Assembly (NCBI RefSeq): GCF_033958435.1
Contig: NC_134152.1
Span: 19,504,001-19,568,000, forward strand
Length of the DNA stretch: 64,000 nt
Source: Carettochelys insculpta
Taxonomy: Eukaryota > Chordata > Testudines > Carettochelyidae
Direction of reading: 5' to 3'
Shown here: positions 33,765 through 44,284 of the stretch, one piece after another
Numbering within the stretch: the stretch's first letter is position 1
Layout of the letters: each line of letters begins with the position of its first letter
Program-made: the position numbers and the translations under genes
Notes under the pieces: generated by a model
What the model was told of the DNA's origin: nothing
The model's input: the letters and a program-made list of their open reading frames with translations, nothing else
Database searches by the model: none

Positions 33765-35058
33765 GAATAGATTTTCAAGAAATGTTTGTAAATAGCAATG
33801 TTGTGGTACACACAAACATCTAAAAGAATATTTGCATCAACAAGAGTAGAAATACACAGACAAAGTAAGGGAAATGCAGCTTGAGAACATTTTCATGTTT
33901 TGGTATAAGGGCATTTATTGTTCCTATTTTGAGATGTGATGTAAAATTTCTAGGTTTTAGTGGTTATAAAGCTTTCACTTTTAAAACTTCAGTGCCGGCT
34001 ATCATTCAGTAATTGTTGCTGAATGCCCCCTCCAACTGTGAAAATTTAAACAGATAAAAATAGAAAAAAGGTTAAAACCCAATATCTTGTGCAACTGACT
34101 TTAATGGATTAAATAGAAAAAAATCAGTATTTATTGAAATCACATAAAATCAGTTGGATTCTGTCAAGCACAATAGCGATCAAGTATGTAAAAGAATGGC
34201 CTCCTGTTGTCAGGCCCTTTCATAATTTATTTAGTGTGTTACTTTGTGCTAGCATCTGACAGTTGGGTTAGCAGTCTGAAATATGGTGATTTTTTTCCAG
34301 AGTTGTAAATGTAGAGGACATTGTCTCGATCATTGCTTCTTTCAGGCATCAAGCTTTTCAGTTTAAAGCAAAAACACTAACTGAGCCGGCAATAATTCTG
34401 GGGGGAACCTTCGTTTGTTTGAAGGAATACAATGAAATAATTAGAGATAAATTAAATTGGTGTACCGTGGACCTGGTCTTGCACAGTTGGTTTCTACAGT
34501 ATATCTCTCATTGATGTCAGTGCTTCTTTTTAATCATGTATTCTTACCTGCAACATATGCCTGGGCCCAAGCTCTGAATTAAGTCTAACCAGAGACTCAG
34601 TCTCAGACAGAACAAGTGTGTATCTTTGAATCTGATTCTCCAAATTCCATGGAGTTAATACTGTGAACCATGGAGAAGCAGCTCAAAGTAGGTGTCGCGG
34701 TTAGTTTTTGCTTCTACTTATTTGTATTAGCTAGGGGAGTCTCAGTAATGGACGAGGATCACTGAACAAAAGCACGGTCCCTGCCCCAAGGAGCTTGCTA
34801 TCAGTCTCTCCCTAAGTAGATAATGAGACGATATCAGTCAGCATGGCAGGCAGTGGTCTCAGCACACTGTCAGTCTCACTGTATTAGGGTTTTGTAGGTA
34901 TCGTGGCAAAGAAAAAATTGAGGAGAGAGTTGAAAGAGGATTGCGAGGTAGCTCTGCATGTGTTTATAGGAAGCAGTTCTCACAAATGTGGCACAGAATG
35001 AGAAAAAGCACAAAGGTGCCTATATGAAAATTGTAATAAGTAGGCAGTGAACGGTGGT
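33765..35058. other. No recognised feature
   Basis: Anonymous AT-rich DNA; no supported gene. Confidence 0.5.
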
Positions 35059-35066
35059 ATCATAGG

Positions 35067-35422
35067 TAGGGCCCTACCAAATTCATGGTCATGAAAAATA
35101 TATCACAGACCATACAATCTGGTGTCTGCTCATGAAATCTAGTGTGTTTTGTGCTTTTACCCTAAACTATATAGATTTCATGGGAAAGGCCAGCTGCTCC
35201 GCTCTGAAGACAGCACTACCATTAGCAGCAGCGCAGAAGTAAGGGTGAGAGTGCCACCCAACCACAATACCATTGTAATGTCCTCAACTTCTTTATGGGT
35301 CAGGAATCTTACAAAACTGCAATTTCAGATTTAAATCAATTACATCATTAAATTTATGATTTTTTTAAAATGCTATGACTGTGAAATTGGCCAAAATGGA
35401 CTTCGACTTTTGTAAGGCCCTA
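35067..35422. mobile_element. hAT-type element, 8-bp duplication with one CpG change
   Basis: Ends TAGGGCCCTACCAAATTC and TTGTAAGGCCCTA are inverted. Flanks are ATCATAGG (35059-35066) and ATCGTAGG (35423-35430), differing at one CpG/CpA position. The inside repeats TTCATGG, GAAATCTAGTGTG and AGCAGCAGCGCAGAAGTAAG, a layout known from amniote genomes. Non-coding. Confidence 0.75.
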
Positions 35423-35499
35423 ATCGTAGGCCAAATAGAGGCAAACATTGATGATTTGCTAGTGAATGAGATGATGTATAGGGTGAAGAATTCTAATCT

Positions 35500-35905
35500 T
35501 CACTTTCAAGGCCCTGTACTGTCGGCTTGTCCAATCACTGTAGAAGTGGGAGTCAGTGGAGAGATGCAAGGATGGGTGATGTGATCAAAGCTGCTGGCTA
35601 AGAAAATGGTCTTGGCAGCAGCATTTGGAATGGATATGAGTGGGAAAAGATTGCATCTGTGATGACAAAATAGAGAGGAGAATGTTTCAGTAATTGAAGT
35701 GAGATATTCTGAGCACCTGGACAAAGTTTCAGCTGTGTGGCAGGACAAGTAATACCCTGCAGTAGAACTCTGTTATGGAAAGAAACTCTGAGACTAGATA
35801 GGAGGACCTAGACCCAAGTCGTGGTCAAAGATGATGCCCAGGTGTTGTGACTGGGTGACAGGCAGGATGGTGCATTGTCCAAAAGGAGGTTTCAGGAAGG
35901 ACCCA
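35500..35905. repeat. Old dispersed repeat, unclassified
   Basis: GATGTGATCAAAGCTGCTGG, TTGGCAGCAGCATTTGG, AAAAGATTGCATCTGTGATG, CAGTAATTGAAGTGAGATAT and TTCAGCTGTGTGGCAGGAC resemble a widespread old vertebrate LINE-like segment. I cannot name the family with certainty. The right side is cut by MITE F. Confidence 0.4.
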
Positions 35906-35913
35906 AATGCTTT

Positions 35914-36354
35914 GGCCGTGACTACACTAGTACCCCTCTTTCGAAAAGGGGATGCTAATGAGCCACTTCGGCAGATGCTAATGAGGCGCTTCCATGCATA
36001 TGCAGTGCCTCATTAGCATAATGGTGGCCACGTGCATTTTGAAAGTGCCGCTTTCGAAACACACGCCACTGATGTAGATGGGGGCGTTTTAAAAGGACCC
36101 CCACTGGATTTCAAAAGCCCCTTCTTCCCAAAACCAAATGGGAAGAAGGGGCTTTCAAAATCCAGCAGGAGTCCTTTCAAAAGGCTCCCATCTACATCAG
36201 TGGCGTGTGTTTAGAAATCAGCACTTTCAAAACTCACACAGCTGCCATTATCCTAATGAGGTGCTGCATATGTATGGCAGTGCCTCATTAACATCTGCTG
36301 AAGTGGCTCATTAGCATCCCCTTTCGAAAGGGGGGTGCTAGTGTAGCCACAGCC
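35914..36354. mobile_element. Foldback MITE F, copy 2
   Basis: Ends GGCCGTGACTACACTAG and, in reverse complement, GGCTGTGGCTACACTAG. Both arms contain TTTCGAAA, AGATGCTAATGAGGCGC/TAATGAGGTGC and AGCCCCTTCTTCCC/GGGAAGAAGGGGC around a centre near 36133. TTT occurs at both flanks (35911-35913, 36355-36357). Confidence 0.8.
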
Positions 36355-37262
36355 TTTATCTCAAACACTCTCTGATCCCTGATGGCATCTATGGTTGGTA
36401 TTTGTACACCTCTTCACTCAGGTTACCTGTATATTTGGGTCCCTAATATGAGTCATGTCTGACTAGCTCTGAGTGAGTTATGTGCCTGCCTAAATTGCAT
36501 TTATTCAATCAACCTCTACCCATTGGAGGAGAAAAAAGAGAAGTGAGCCTGAGTTTTTCATTGGTTGTTTTACCAGCTTTGAAGAAAGACCTAACTGCTC
36601 CCTATCCAATAGAGATGTGGGAAATACTGAGACCCCTGTAAGATGGGGTGATGATGTAAACAGGCTTGTGCTGTATCTTAAATATTTGACATCAAAAAAG
36701 ACTGACTTCTTTCCAAAATGCATTTTACTCTTCACAGCTGCTACTTCAGGTGGCAGTGACATAATTTGACAGGCTATCATAAGCGATGAATTATGGTGCC
36801 ATCATTCAGTAGCAGTGTAGTTGAATACATTCTGACAATGCAACTTGGGCACTTCCAGTTCTGCTTCATAATGAGGAGACATTGCGTGTCTGAAGGTGTA
36901 ACACTTACTTTCTTTGATGTATTATAATTTGCTATTAATCGTTCACTTTAAGCTAAATAGTATTTGAAGCATTTCATTTTGTTATTCTCCCAAGTAATTA
37001 ATATCACTCCAAGTATTGAAAGAATAAATGCTGGCATCTTTGGTTTCAATTAAGTTTTTGTTTTGTCAGTGTTAGTGGATTCAGACCAAAGTTATGGCTG
37101 ATGTTTGCTAAGAGAGCTGGATGCCCATGGAATTTCAGTAGGAGAAATGGGAAGCTTTTGTTTGAAAATTCCAGCCCAAAATGAATTGCAGCTCTTTAAA
37201 AGTCACTTTCTTTTCTACCTCTTGAAGATTCTGAAGGAAAGCTGCCACTATGATTGTTGAGT
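36355..37262. other. No recognised feature
   Basis: Anonymous DNA. Confidence 0.5.
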
Positions 37263-37493
37263 CAGGGCAGGTCTTCACTAAAGGGTAATGTTGACCTAAA
37301 GTACACAACTCCAGCTGTGTGTCGGTGTACCATAGATCCAGTTGATGTGGGGTCTTCGCTGGGAGGTATCAATGGGAGAAACTTTCCCATTGACCTCCCC
37401 CATGTTTCTCCTTCTGATGCAATTCTGGAATTGGTGAGAGAGTGATTGGTGATCAATTCAGTAGGTCTTTAGGCCTGTAAGTGTAGCCCTGGC
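37263..37493. mobile_element. MITE G
   Basis: Left CAGGGCAGGTCTTCACTAAA and right, in reverse complement, CCAGGGCTACACTTACAGGC are inverted ends. The central GGTATCAATGGGAGAAAC / TTTCCCATTGACCTCCC forms a hairpin. Related to 31772-31918. Confidence 0.6.
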
Positions 37494-38826
37494 TTTAGAT
37501 TGAGCTGAAAGATTTAACACTGAGTAAAGGGTAACTTATATCTGTGCTATTCCTAGAACATCCCCAGGAAGGAACTTTTATTCAGTCCAAATCTCTTCTC
37601 TGCTGTTCTCTGCTCCTAGGGAAAAATAACTTATTGAATGCAGCTTCCTTTCCCCCTCATGTTGTCTCAGCTTTGTAGATCAGCTGTGGCTGTGCCCATG
37701 ATTAACCTTCATCTACCCCTTCTCTGTTTCCTTCCTGCCCACTGAGCAGGAAGTCTTGTGATGGGGGGGGCCATCTCACAGCCATGTAAGTGGTTGGAGA
37801 GGCCTTTACAGTTCATTTTGGAGAGCACCTCATAACTGGAAGTTTGTTCTTAACATGAAATGAAACTGAAAACAATGCAAAGGGGTAAGAGCTCTTCACA
37901 GTTTTAAAATAGTGTGTGCTGCTCTTTGCTGGAGTTCAGACTTAATCAATCAAACAGCTTTATCAACCTAAGAGAGATGTCTGATCATACTTATTGAGTC
38001 ATAATGGCAATCCAACAATTTATGAAATCTCATGAAAATCTATTCCTGTCATGGAGGCAGTAACCAGGCTGTAAATTTGAAATGAAAGAGAAAAGCAGAT
38101 AATTGGATCAATGGTTTGTTAATGTTGATATTGAGCACCTACTTACTTCACTATTGCTCTATGATAAAATATAAATGGATATTCCTAGCATATCATCCAA
38201 CACTGACATGGCTACAGCCACAGACTCTGTGCACTGACATAATGCTAGGGCTCTTGGAGTCATTCAGCCATGCCAGGGAGGAGAGATTTTGGCTCCACAA
38301 ATGGGTGAGGGGCTAAAAGAATTTTGTCTAGGTTCTGTGGACACCATTCTTCTTTCCTTATGCACAGCTCTGGCTTTCAGGAGATGAGAGAATTATGCTT
38401 TCTAGTTCTTTCCTTTCAACGGACTCTGTACCTCTCAGGACTCATCAGCAGCAAAAGCCTGTCATATTTTTCTTGCCCTGAAGCTCTCCTTTTACTCAGG
38501 ATGCTTCACTCAGCATCAATCTGGGACTGTCTTTCAATATAGCTGCCTACAACTCATTTTAGAAGGACGACAAACTGTGGCCATCTTGTCCAGCTAGTGT
38601 TTTAATAGGAAAAAATGATGATTATGGGAGGTTGGCACAGATTGTTAGGAAGTGGTACATGACAGTTTCTACTTTCCCAAACACTGGATGGCTTGGAGAA
38701 TTGGTACGTGGAGTTCTTTCATCTGAGAATTGCTAATCTGAAGTAAGCCCTGGTATGTACTGACCAAAAGTTACTCTTGTCTGGCTGTTCAGTGGCTGAT
38801 GTATGGGATCCTCTTCCACTGTTCAC
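37494..38826. other. No recognised feature
   Basis: Anonymous DNA; short frames only. Confidence 0.5.
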
Positions 38827-38891
38827 TCATTTTTACTATCAAAACAAAAAAACTGTCAAGTAACACTTTAAGGATTAACAAAATAATTTAT

Positions 38892-38927
38892 TAGGTGAGC
38901 TTTCGTGGGACAGACCCACTTCTTCAG
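38892..38927 (-). ncRNA. Hammerhead ribozyme core in PLE tail
   Basis: Minus strand order: CUGAAGA (38927-38921), A, stem II GUGGG with loop UCUGU and CCCAC, GAAA (38904-38901), then A-G, loop CUCAC, C-U and A as cleavage base (38892). Every invariant core position of the hammerhead is present, with a 2-bp stem III. Stem I pairing beyond two or three bases is not convincing in this copy. PLEs are known to carry minimal hammerheads; activity here is an inference. Confidence 0.6.
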
Positions 38928-39079
38928 ACCATAGTCATACCAGAACAGACTCAATATTTAAGGCACAGAGAACCAGAAACAGTAATCAAGGAGGACAAAT
39001 CAGAAAAAAAAAATTATCAAGGTGAGCAAATCAGAGAGAAAACGGGTATAAGTGGGGAGGGAAGGTCAAGAATTAGACT

Positions 39080-39984
39080 AAGCCAAGTACGCAAATGAGC
39101 CCCTATAGTGACTCAGAAAATTCCCATCCTGGTTCCAACCATGTGTTAATATGCCGAATTTGAATATAAAAGACAGGTCGGCTGTCTCCCTTTCAAGAGT
39201 GGTGTGAAAATTTTTCTTCAGTAACGCACAAACTCTTAAGTCATTAACAGAATGGCCTACTCCATTAAAATGCTGACTAACTGGTTTGTGGATCTGGAGT
39301 GTTTTTATGTCTGTTTTGTGCCCATTAACCTTTTGTCTAAGGGAGTTAGAAGTCTGTCCAATGTACAAAGCATCTGGGCATTGTTGGCACATGATGGCAC
39401 GTATGATGTTAGTTGAGGAACAAGAGAATGTGCCCGTGATTCTGTAAATAACCTGGTTAGGTCCAGTGATGGTATTTCCAGAAAAGAAATGTAGACAAAG
39501 CTGGCAGTGGGCTTTGTTGCAAGGAAAGGTTCCAGGACTGATATTCCTGCAGTATAGACTGTGGCTGTTGGTGACGATCCTCATAAGGTTGGGAGGTTGT
39601 CTGTAGGAGAGAACAGGGATGTAACCTAGGGCCTTCTGGAGTGTGGCATCCTGATTAAGGACAGAATGTAGGTCTTTAATAATTCGTTGCAGTGGATTAA
39701 GTTGGGGACTGGAGTTGATGACCAGTGGTGTTCTGTTCTTGCTTTTTTTGGGCCTGTCTTGGAGTAGTTGGTCTCTGGGTATTCGTCTGGCCCTGTCGAT
39801 TTGATTTTTTTATTTCTCCTGGTGGGTAATTCAGGTTTATGAATGTTTGGTAAAGATCTTGTAGTTTTTGGTCTCTGTCAGTTGGATCAGAGCAAATGCG
39901 ATTTGCACCTAAAGGTACAAACCGGTTAGTGAACATTTTAATAGAGTGGGCCATTCTGTTAATGACTTAAGAGTTTGTGTGTTA
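39080..39984 (-). pseudogene. Penelope-like GIY-YIG endonuclease and RT C-terminus
   Basis: The open frame 39584-39078 (168 codons) includes the zinc-finger-like GTFPCNKAHCQLC, then CQQCPDALYIGQTSNSLRQK and NGHKTDIKT, SQHFNGVGHSVNDLRV and a terminal LERETADLSFIFKF. This is the linker and GIY-YIG nuclease of Penelope-like proteins; the YIG half is kept as LYIGQT and the Arg/His/Glu positions are recognisable. Upstream in another frame, 39954-39697 gives FVPLGANRICSD and FINLNYPPGEIKK, the end of the RT domain. The frame between is shifted near 39640. The catalytic RT core is absent, so the copy is 5'-truncated and cannot move on its own. In intact PLEs this nuclease nicks the target for primed reverse transcription. 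Confidence 0.8.
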
Positions 39985-40120
39985 CTGAAGAAAAATTTTT
40001 GCACCACTATTGAAAGGGAGACAGCCGAGTGATCTTTTATATTCAAATTCAGCACATTAACACATGGTTTGAACCAGGATGGGAATTTTCTGAGTCACTA
40101 TAGGGGCTCATTTGCATACT
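39960..40120 (+). pseudogene. Second copy of PLE nuclease C-terminus (right arm)
   Basis: In plus sense the arm begins inside the GHSVNDLRV segment and runs through the LLKKNF, ERETAE, FIFKF and NQDGNFLSHYRG blocks shared with the left arm. It has a stop where the left arm reads DLSF. It shows the duplicate arm was copied from the same or a near-identical PLE. Confidence 0.7.
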
Positions 40121-40272
40121 TGGCTTAATCTAATTCTTGACCTTTCCCCTCCTTCTACCCTCTACTCTCTGATTTGCTGACCTTGATCATTTTTTTCTGA
40201 TTTGTCCTCCTCGATTACTGTTTTTGGTTCTCTGTGCCTTAAATATTGAGTCTGTTCTGGTATGGCTATGAT

Positions 40273-40308
40273 CTGAAGAAGTGGGTCTCTCCCACGAAAG
40301 CTTACCTA
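40273..40308 (+). ncRNA. Hammerhead ribozyme core in PLE tail (right arm)
   Basis: Plus strand: CUGAAGA (40273-40279), A, GUGGG-UCUCU-CCCAC (40281-40295), GAAA (40296-40299), G, loop CUUAC, CU, and A at 40308 as the predicted cleavage base. The core is complete. Only loops differ from the left arm (UCUGU to UCUCU, CUCAC to CUUAC). It lies about 90 bases upstream of the element end. Confidence 0.6.
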
Positions 40309-40412
40309 ATAGATTATCTTGTTAGTCTTTAAAGTGCTACTTGACTGCTTTTTTGTTCTGATAGTATATAGACTAGCACAGCTCCCTCTCTGTTACTATT
40401 CATTTTTACTAT

Positions 40413-40781
40413 GTATCAGTAGATATTTCATAGATATCTGCACTTCACAAGTAAGAAAGAGAGTTTTCTGTCTGAGGAATGCATAGTTTCAATTAGGCAT
40501 CACCATAAGTAAGAAGCAAAATAAAATGAACGAAGGGGTCTTAAGGAGGGATGAATGTCACCTGCTCTGCCTCCTCTAATGCCAAGCTATATTTTTGGGC
40601 AGAAATGTTGTTTTCTGAAAATGCAGCCTGCTTACACTGTGTATGAATCTGCAATTAGGGTGTTCAGTGTGATGGCCTGATTTGCTATTGCTGTATGTAG
40701 TAAGGGTGTTTTAAAGGGAATGGCACTGTATCAGAATAGACCAAATGTTAGTTTTCAGTGTGTAATACCAGGTATGGAATC
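40413..40781. other. No recognised feature
   Basis: Anonymous DNA. Confidence 0.5.
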
Positions 40782-41384
40782 TATAAACACTCGAGGTACA
40801 TGGGGGTTGCATTTTTGCAACCCCTGCGTATCTCAAATATTTGTGCAAATTGAGGGGAGACGGGAACCGGGCTATAGCTTGGTTCCTCACTCCCCTGCAA
40901 CTGTGAGGGCTAAGAAACTGACCAGCCCAGCAGGACTGGTCTGTTTGCTGGCTCCCAGCATGGCAGAGAGCTGGGAACTAGGGGGCAGCCTGGTTCCTGT
41001 CTCCTCAAGGCTTGTATATCCCAGGAAACTGACCAACTGGTGGGGAGTTGAGTCAGGCAGCAGCCTGGCTTCCAGCTCCTCTCCCCTTGCAGAGAGGGGA
41101 AACTGAGCGGGGCAGCAGTCTTGTTCAGTTTTCTGGCTCCAGCCAGTGGAGGGGAACCAGGGGCAGCATGGCTCCTGGCTCCCTTCTGCTCCCTGGAGCC
41201 AAGAAACTAACCAGAGCTGCTGCCCTGCTCAGTTTTCCAGCTCTGGAAGGGGAGGAGAGCCAGGCTGCTGCCTGATTCTCAACTCCCTGCCACTTCGGAA
41301 TCCTGGATACCACTCCTGTCAAGGGTGGCAGTCATGTTAAGCTGAGACATGCACAACTTGATTGTGCATATCTTGAGGGTTTAT
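40782..41384. mobile_element. TIR element with internal minisatellite
   Basis: The left end ATAAACACTCGAGGTACATG and the reverse complement of the right end, ATAAACCCTCAAGATATGC, are inverted. The ends look Tc/mariner-like. The interior (about 40850-41290) is a degenerate tandem repeat of roughly 80-90 bp whose units share AAGAAACTGACCAG, GGCAGCAGCCTGG and CTGGCTCC blocks. Frames of up to 128 codons inside it are products of the repeat, with no transposase motif. Confidence 0.65.
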
Positions 41385-41702
41385 TTTATATATCTATAGC
41401 TAATCGATCACCTGTCATGCCACGCTCATCCCCTTGGTATGGGAGCCCTTTAATTGCTGCTGTTTTCACAATGAATTATCCATAATAATTTTATGCATAA
41501 GTAATTCCAAAAAGTTTTCACTGTTACTCCAAACTGCTTGTCCTCAGCAGCAAGAGTCCTGTGGCACCTTATAGAATAACAGATATTTTGGAGCATAAGC
41601 TTTCATGGGCAAAGACCTGCTTCATCAGATGTGTGACTCATGTATCTGATGAAGCAGCAACGAAGGGTCCTGTGGCACCTTGTAGACTAACAGAAAAGTT
41701 TT

Positions 41703-41740
41703 GAGCATGAGCTTTCGTGAGCACAGACTCACTTCATCAG
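41703..41740 (-). ncRNA. Hammerhead ribozyme core, intact (left arm)
   Basis: Minus strand: CUGAUGA (41740-41734), A, GUGAG-UCUGUG-CUCAC, GAAA (41716-41713), A-G, loop CUCAUG, CU, and C at 41703 as cleavage base. Stem II is GUGAG/CUCAC, whereas other subfamilies here have GUGGG/CCCAC: a paired base change. Confidence 0.6.
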
Positions 41741-41745
41741 AGCAT

Positions 41746-41783
41746 CTGATGAAGTGAGTCTGTGCTCCTGAAAGCTCATGCTC
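41746..41783 (+). ncRNA. Hammerhead ribozyme core, stem II damaged (right arm)
   Basis: Plus strand: CUGAUGA (41746-41752), A, GUGAG-UCUGUG-CUCCU, GAAA (41770-41773), A-G, CUCAUG, CU, C. Two bases of the 3' side of stem II have changed (CUCAC to CUCCU), so pairing is weakened. Confidence 0.5.
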
Positions 41784-42002
41784 AAAACTTTTCTGTTAGT
41801 CAATAAGGTGCCACAGGACCCTTCGTTGCTGCTTCATCAGATCCAGACTAACACAACTATCCCTCTGATATCTGATTAAATGGCGCTTTGCCCACGAAAG
41901 CTTATGCTCCAAAATATCTGTTAGGCTATAAGGTGCCACAGGACTTTTGTTTTTGAATATGCAGACTAATTTAGCTACCCCTCTGATACTTGTCCTCAGC
42001 AG

Positions 42003-44284
42003 TGTTCATGCTTTGAGGTGGTAACCTTAAAGGTAGCCCAAATCTAGCTTAATTCTGTGCCTCCCCAATTTCATGAGGATTGTTAGCCAGGTAATACTTC
42101 TCTGATAATAAAATTGAAAAATGTGTGCATTACAGGACTTCAATTTCTCACCTGAAATATCTTTTCTCTGCAGGAGGCCATTTTAAAATCCTATTAGGCA
42201 ATCTTTTATTCGGCCTTTCTTCATTCTTTGCACTAATCAGCATGCCAGCATCTGAGCACCTGTGAAGTTAAAAGCATTGCTTTTTTATGTTACTTCAGTG
42301 GCCTACTAATGAGGGAAATTCTTAAGTCAGGCAAATACTTCATTTGTCAGACCTCTTTATGGAATATTAACCCTCTAAAGAAGGTCTGTTCTCTTTCATG
42401 CTCTCCCTATCAGTTTGTCTTGCATTCACGAGCTGCTGTTAGGACATTTTAAACTCCTGTTGCTGGGATAAGCAGCCTGTAGCCCAGCTATTGCTCATGA
42501 TTGCCACTGGATCTGTCCGTTAGAAGAAGCGCTCAGACTGATCAGGGTGCACTACAAAAACTAGGCTAAATGAGAGTGGATTGGCGTAAAGGGTGGTGCC
42601 TTAACAGGAGCCCAAAGGATTTAGGAACCTAACTCCTACTGGATTTCAATAGTATTCGAGCACCCAGCTTGCTTTGCAAATCCCAGCTCAATGCCTTATA
42701 ATGCTGTAAATACCACAGTTTCAGTCTCCCAATAAGCAACTTTGATAGTGTGAGGTGAATGTATTTTTTTTTCCTTAAACCTTCCTATTTTTCATCTTTC
42801 ACCAACTGAAAATAATGGACGTAGAGATGGGGCGTTTTGTTTGTTTTGTTTGAGCTTTTTATGTCGGTTACTTTGAGTGATGAGGTCTCAAATGTATGTC
42901 ACTGTGAGAAAGTGCACATAGCCAATCAGCTTGCTGTTTTGAACGGCTTCTTTTCCTGTCTCACTCTAATTAGTCACCACAGAGAGAGATGATTTTGGTA
43001 GTGTGGACTTGAATTGGAATTCTCTGCCTTTGTGTATTTTTAAGCCAAACTTCTAACTTTCTACGGATGTAATGTAAGAAGACTTGGGTTGCAAGGAGAC
43101 AACTGAAGAGAAACTGATTTTCTGTGATAGTGAGTTTTCAAATCAGGGTAGAAAGCAAGTATTCATGGGCTGGAGAGTTCTAATTGCTGTCACTCTAATC
43201 ACCATGAACCTTAAAATACCCTTACTTAGCTAGGGACAATTCCTTTTTTTTAAATAATAAACCATTTTAAAAATGAAGGTGGCAAATTTGAGCCCTGTAT
43301 GAACTGTGAACGCTAAATTTCAGGAAAAAATGACCCATTTCATTCTTTTACTCTTGATATCGACATTCCTTGGAGTATGTCTTATTTAAAAAATGAGATG
43401 GGTCATCGTTACAGTAACCGGGAAAACAGCACTTTAGGTTTCTTCCCATTTCTTTAGAATATATGATTTCATTGACACATTTTGCTGCTTTCACTCCTCT
43501 CTGAGGGGAATCGCACCATCCAGTTGAGCCATTCTTAGACTGGATTTCTGGGCTTTAACCCCACTTGCTTACTCACAGGCCCAAATATTTGGTGCCAATA
43601 AGTTCTTTGCCTATGGGGATCTGAGACCAGTAAAAAGTGACTCAAAACCACTCATCAAAATAAAGGCACTCAGCAAGAGGACCAAACACTAAAACCAATA
43701 CAGAAATAAGCAATACTCTCTCTTACCTAAACCTTACTCTGGCCTTGCAAGCTTTTGCAAGTTCCATTCAGGCCAGTTACTTCATGTCTAGGCTAGGAAA
43801 GATAGTAGGGCTGAAGAGTGAAATTGCCCTTTACGTGAATTTTAGCTACCAAAAGGACATTATGTAAGCTCATGAATTGCTGTCCAATTTTTATGAATGA
43901 GATTTGAATTAATATGTTAATAACCTGTTAAGAATTGCTTCTGAAGAATCCATTATTGTAACTTTTTTGCAACATATATAATGACCTTAAAACTCAGTTT
44001 AAACTGTTGCAACATGGAGTCACTTTAGTTACAATGTGTTAACTGAAGCCCCATTTCAAATTTTGTATTGCCTTAACTCTATTTAAGGGTATGTGTGTCT
44101 ATGTACAAGTGTGAATGTGGGGATGAACATGAAGTAATCAGTTTCTGAAGCCAGCCCGACTGGGTGACCAGATGCCAACACCCCCTTGATGGCTGAACAA
44201 TGCAGGCAAGACCTACAAAAGAACCCACCAACAAAGACACAAAACCCTATCAAGGAAAGATCAAAGTTCCATGTGTCATTAAGT
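42003..44284. other. No recognised feature
   Basis: About 2.3 kb of anonymous DNA, one of the longest stretches without recognisable repeats. No supported gene. Confidence 0.5.

Larger units (their letters stand above)
38840..40399. mobile_element. Penelope-like element, inverted (head-to-head) dimer
   Basis: Direct repeat TCATTTTTACTAT lies at 38827-38839 and 40400-40412. The left arm (39955 down to 38840, minus) carries a PLE 3' region with the GIY-YIG gene remnant and tail. The right arm (about 39945-40399, plus) is a second copy of the 3' part only. Arms meet near 39950, where GGGCCATTC is shared. Both arms carry an intact hammerhead core. The 13-bp duplication surrounds the pair, so it behaves as one insertion. 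Confidence 0.85.
41651..41868. mobile_element. Nested PLE inverted dimer (GUGAG subfamily)
   Basis: TATCTGAT occurs on both sides (41643-41650, 41869-41876). Arms CCTGTGGCACCTTGTAGAC / GTCAATAAGGTGCCACAGG and AAAAGTTTTGAGCATGAGC / GCTCATGCTCAAAACTTTT mirror each other around 41743. The right arm alone continues to the tail CAGACTAACACAACTATCCC. The tail is related to but distinct from the host subfamily. Confidence 0.75.
41551..41988. mobile_element. Penelope-like inverted dimer with a second dimer nested inside
   Basis: CTTGTCCTCAGCAG flanks at 41537-41550 and 41989-42002. The outer element is an inverted pair: left arm 41551-41640 in reverse sense (TCCTGTGGCACCTTATAG, GATATTTTGGAGCATAAGC), right arm 41872-41988 in forward sense ending CAGACTAATTTAGCTACC. 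Its centre is replaced by a different subfamily at 41651-41868. Confidence 0.8.

Noticed and set aside
38892..38927. Claim that the hammerhead is active in this copy
   Set aside because: Core residues are complete, but stem I pairing is poor in the single-copy context, so activity is left as a testable inference.
39697..39954. A separate small gene with a Gln/Thr-rich end
   Set aside because: Its first 45 codons are the RT C-terminus of the PLE; the rest is the shifted frame of the same gene.
41537..42002. CRISPR-like repeat array
   Set aside because: Repeats are inverted arms of transposons, without regular spacers, in a vertebrate-type sequence.
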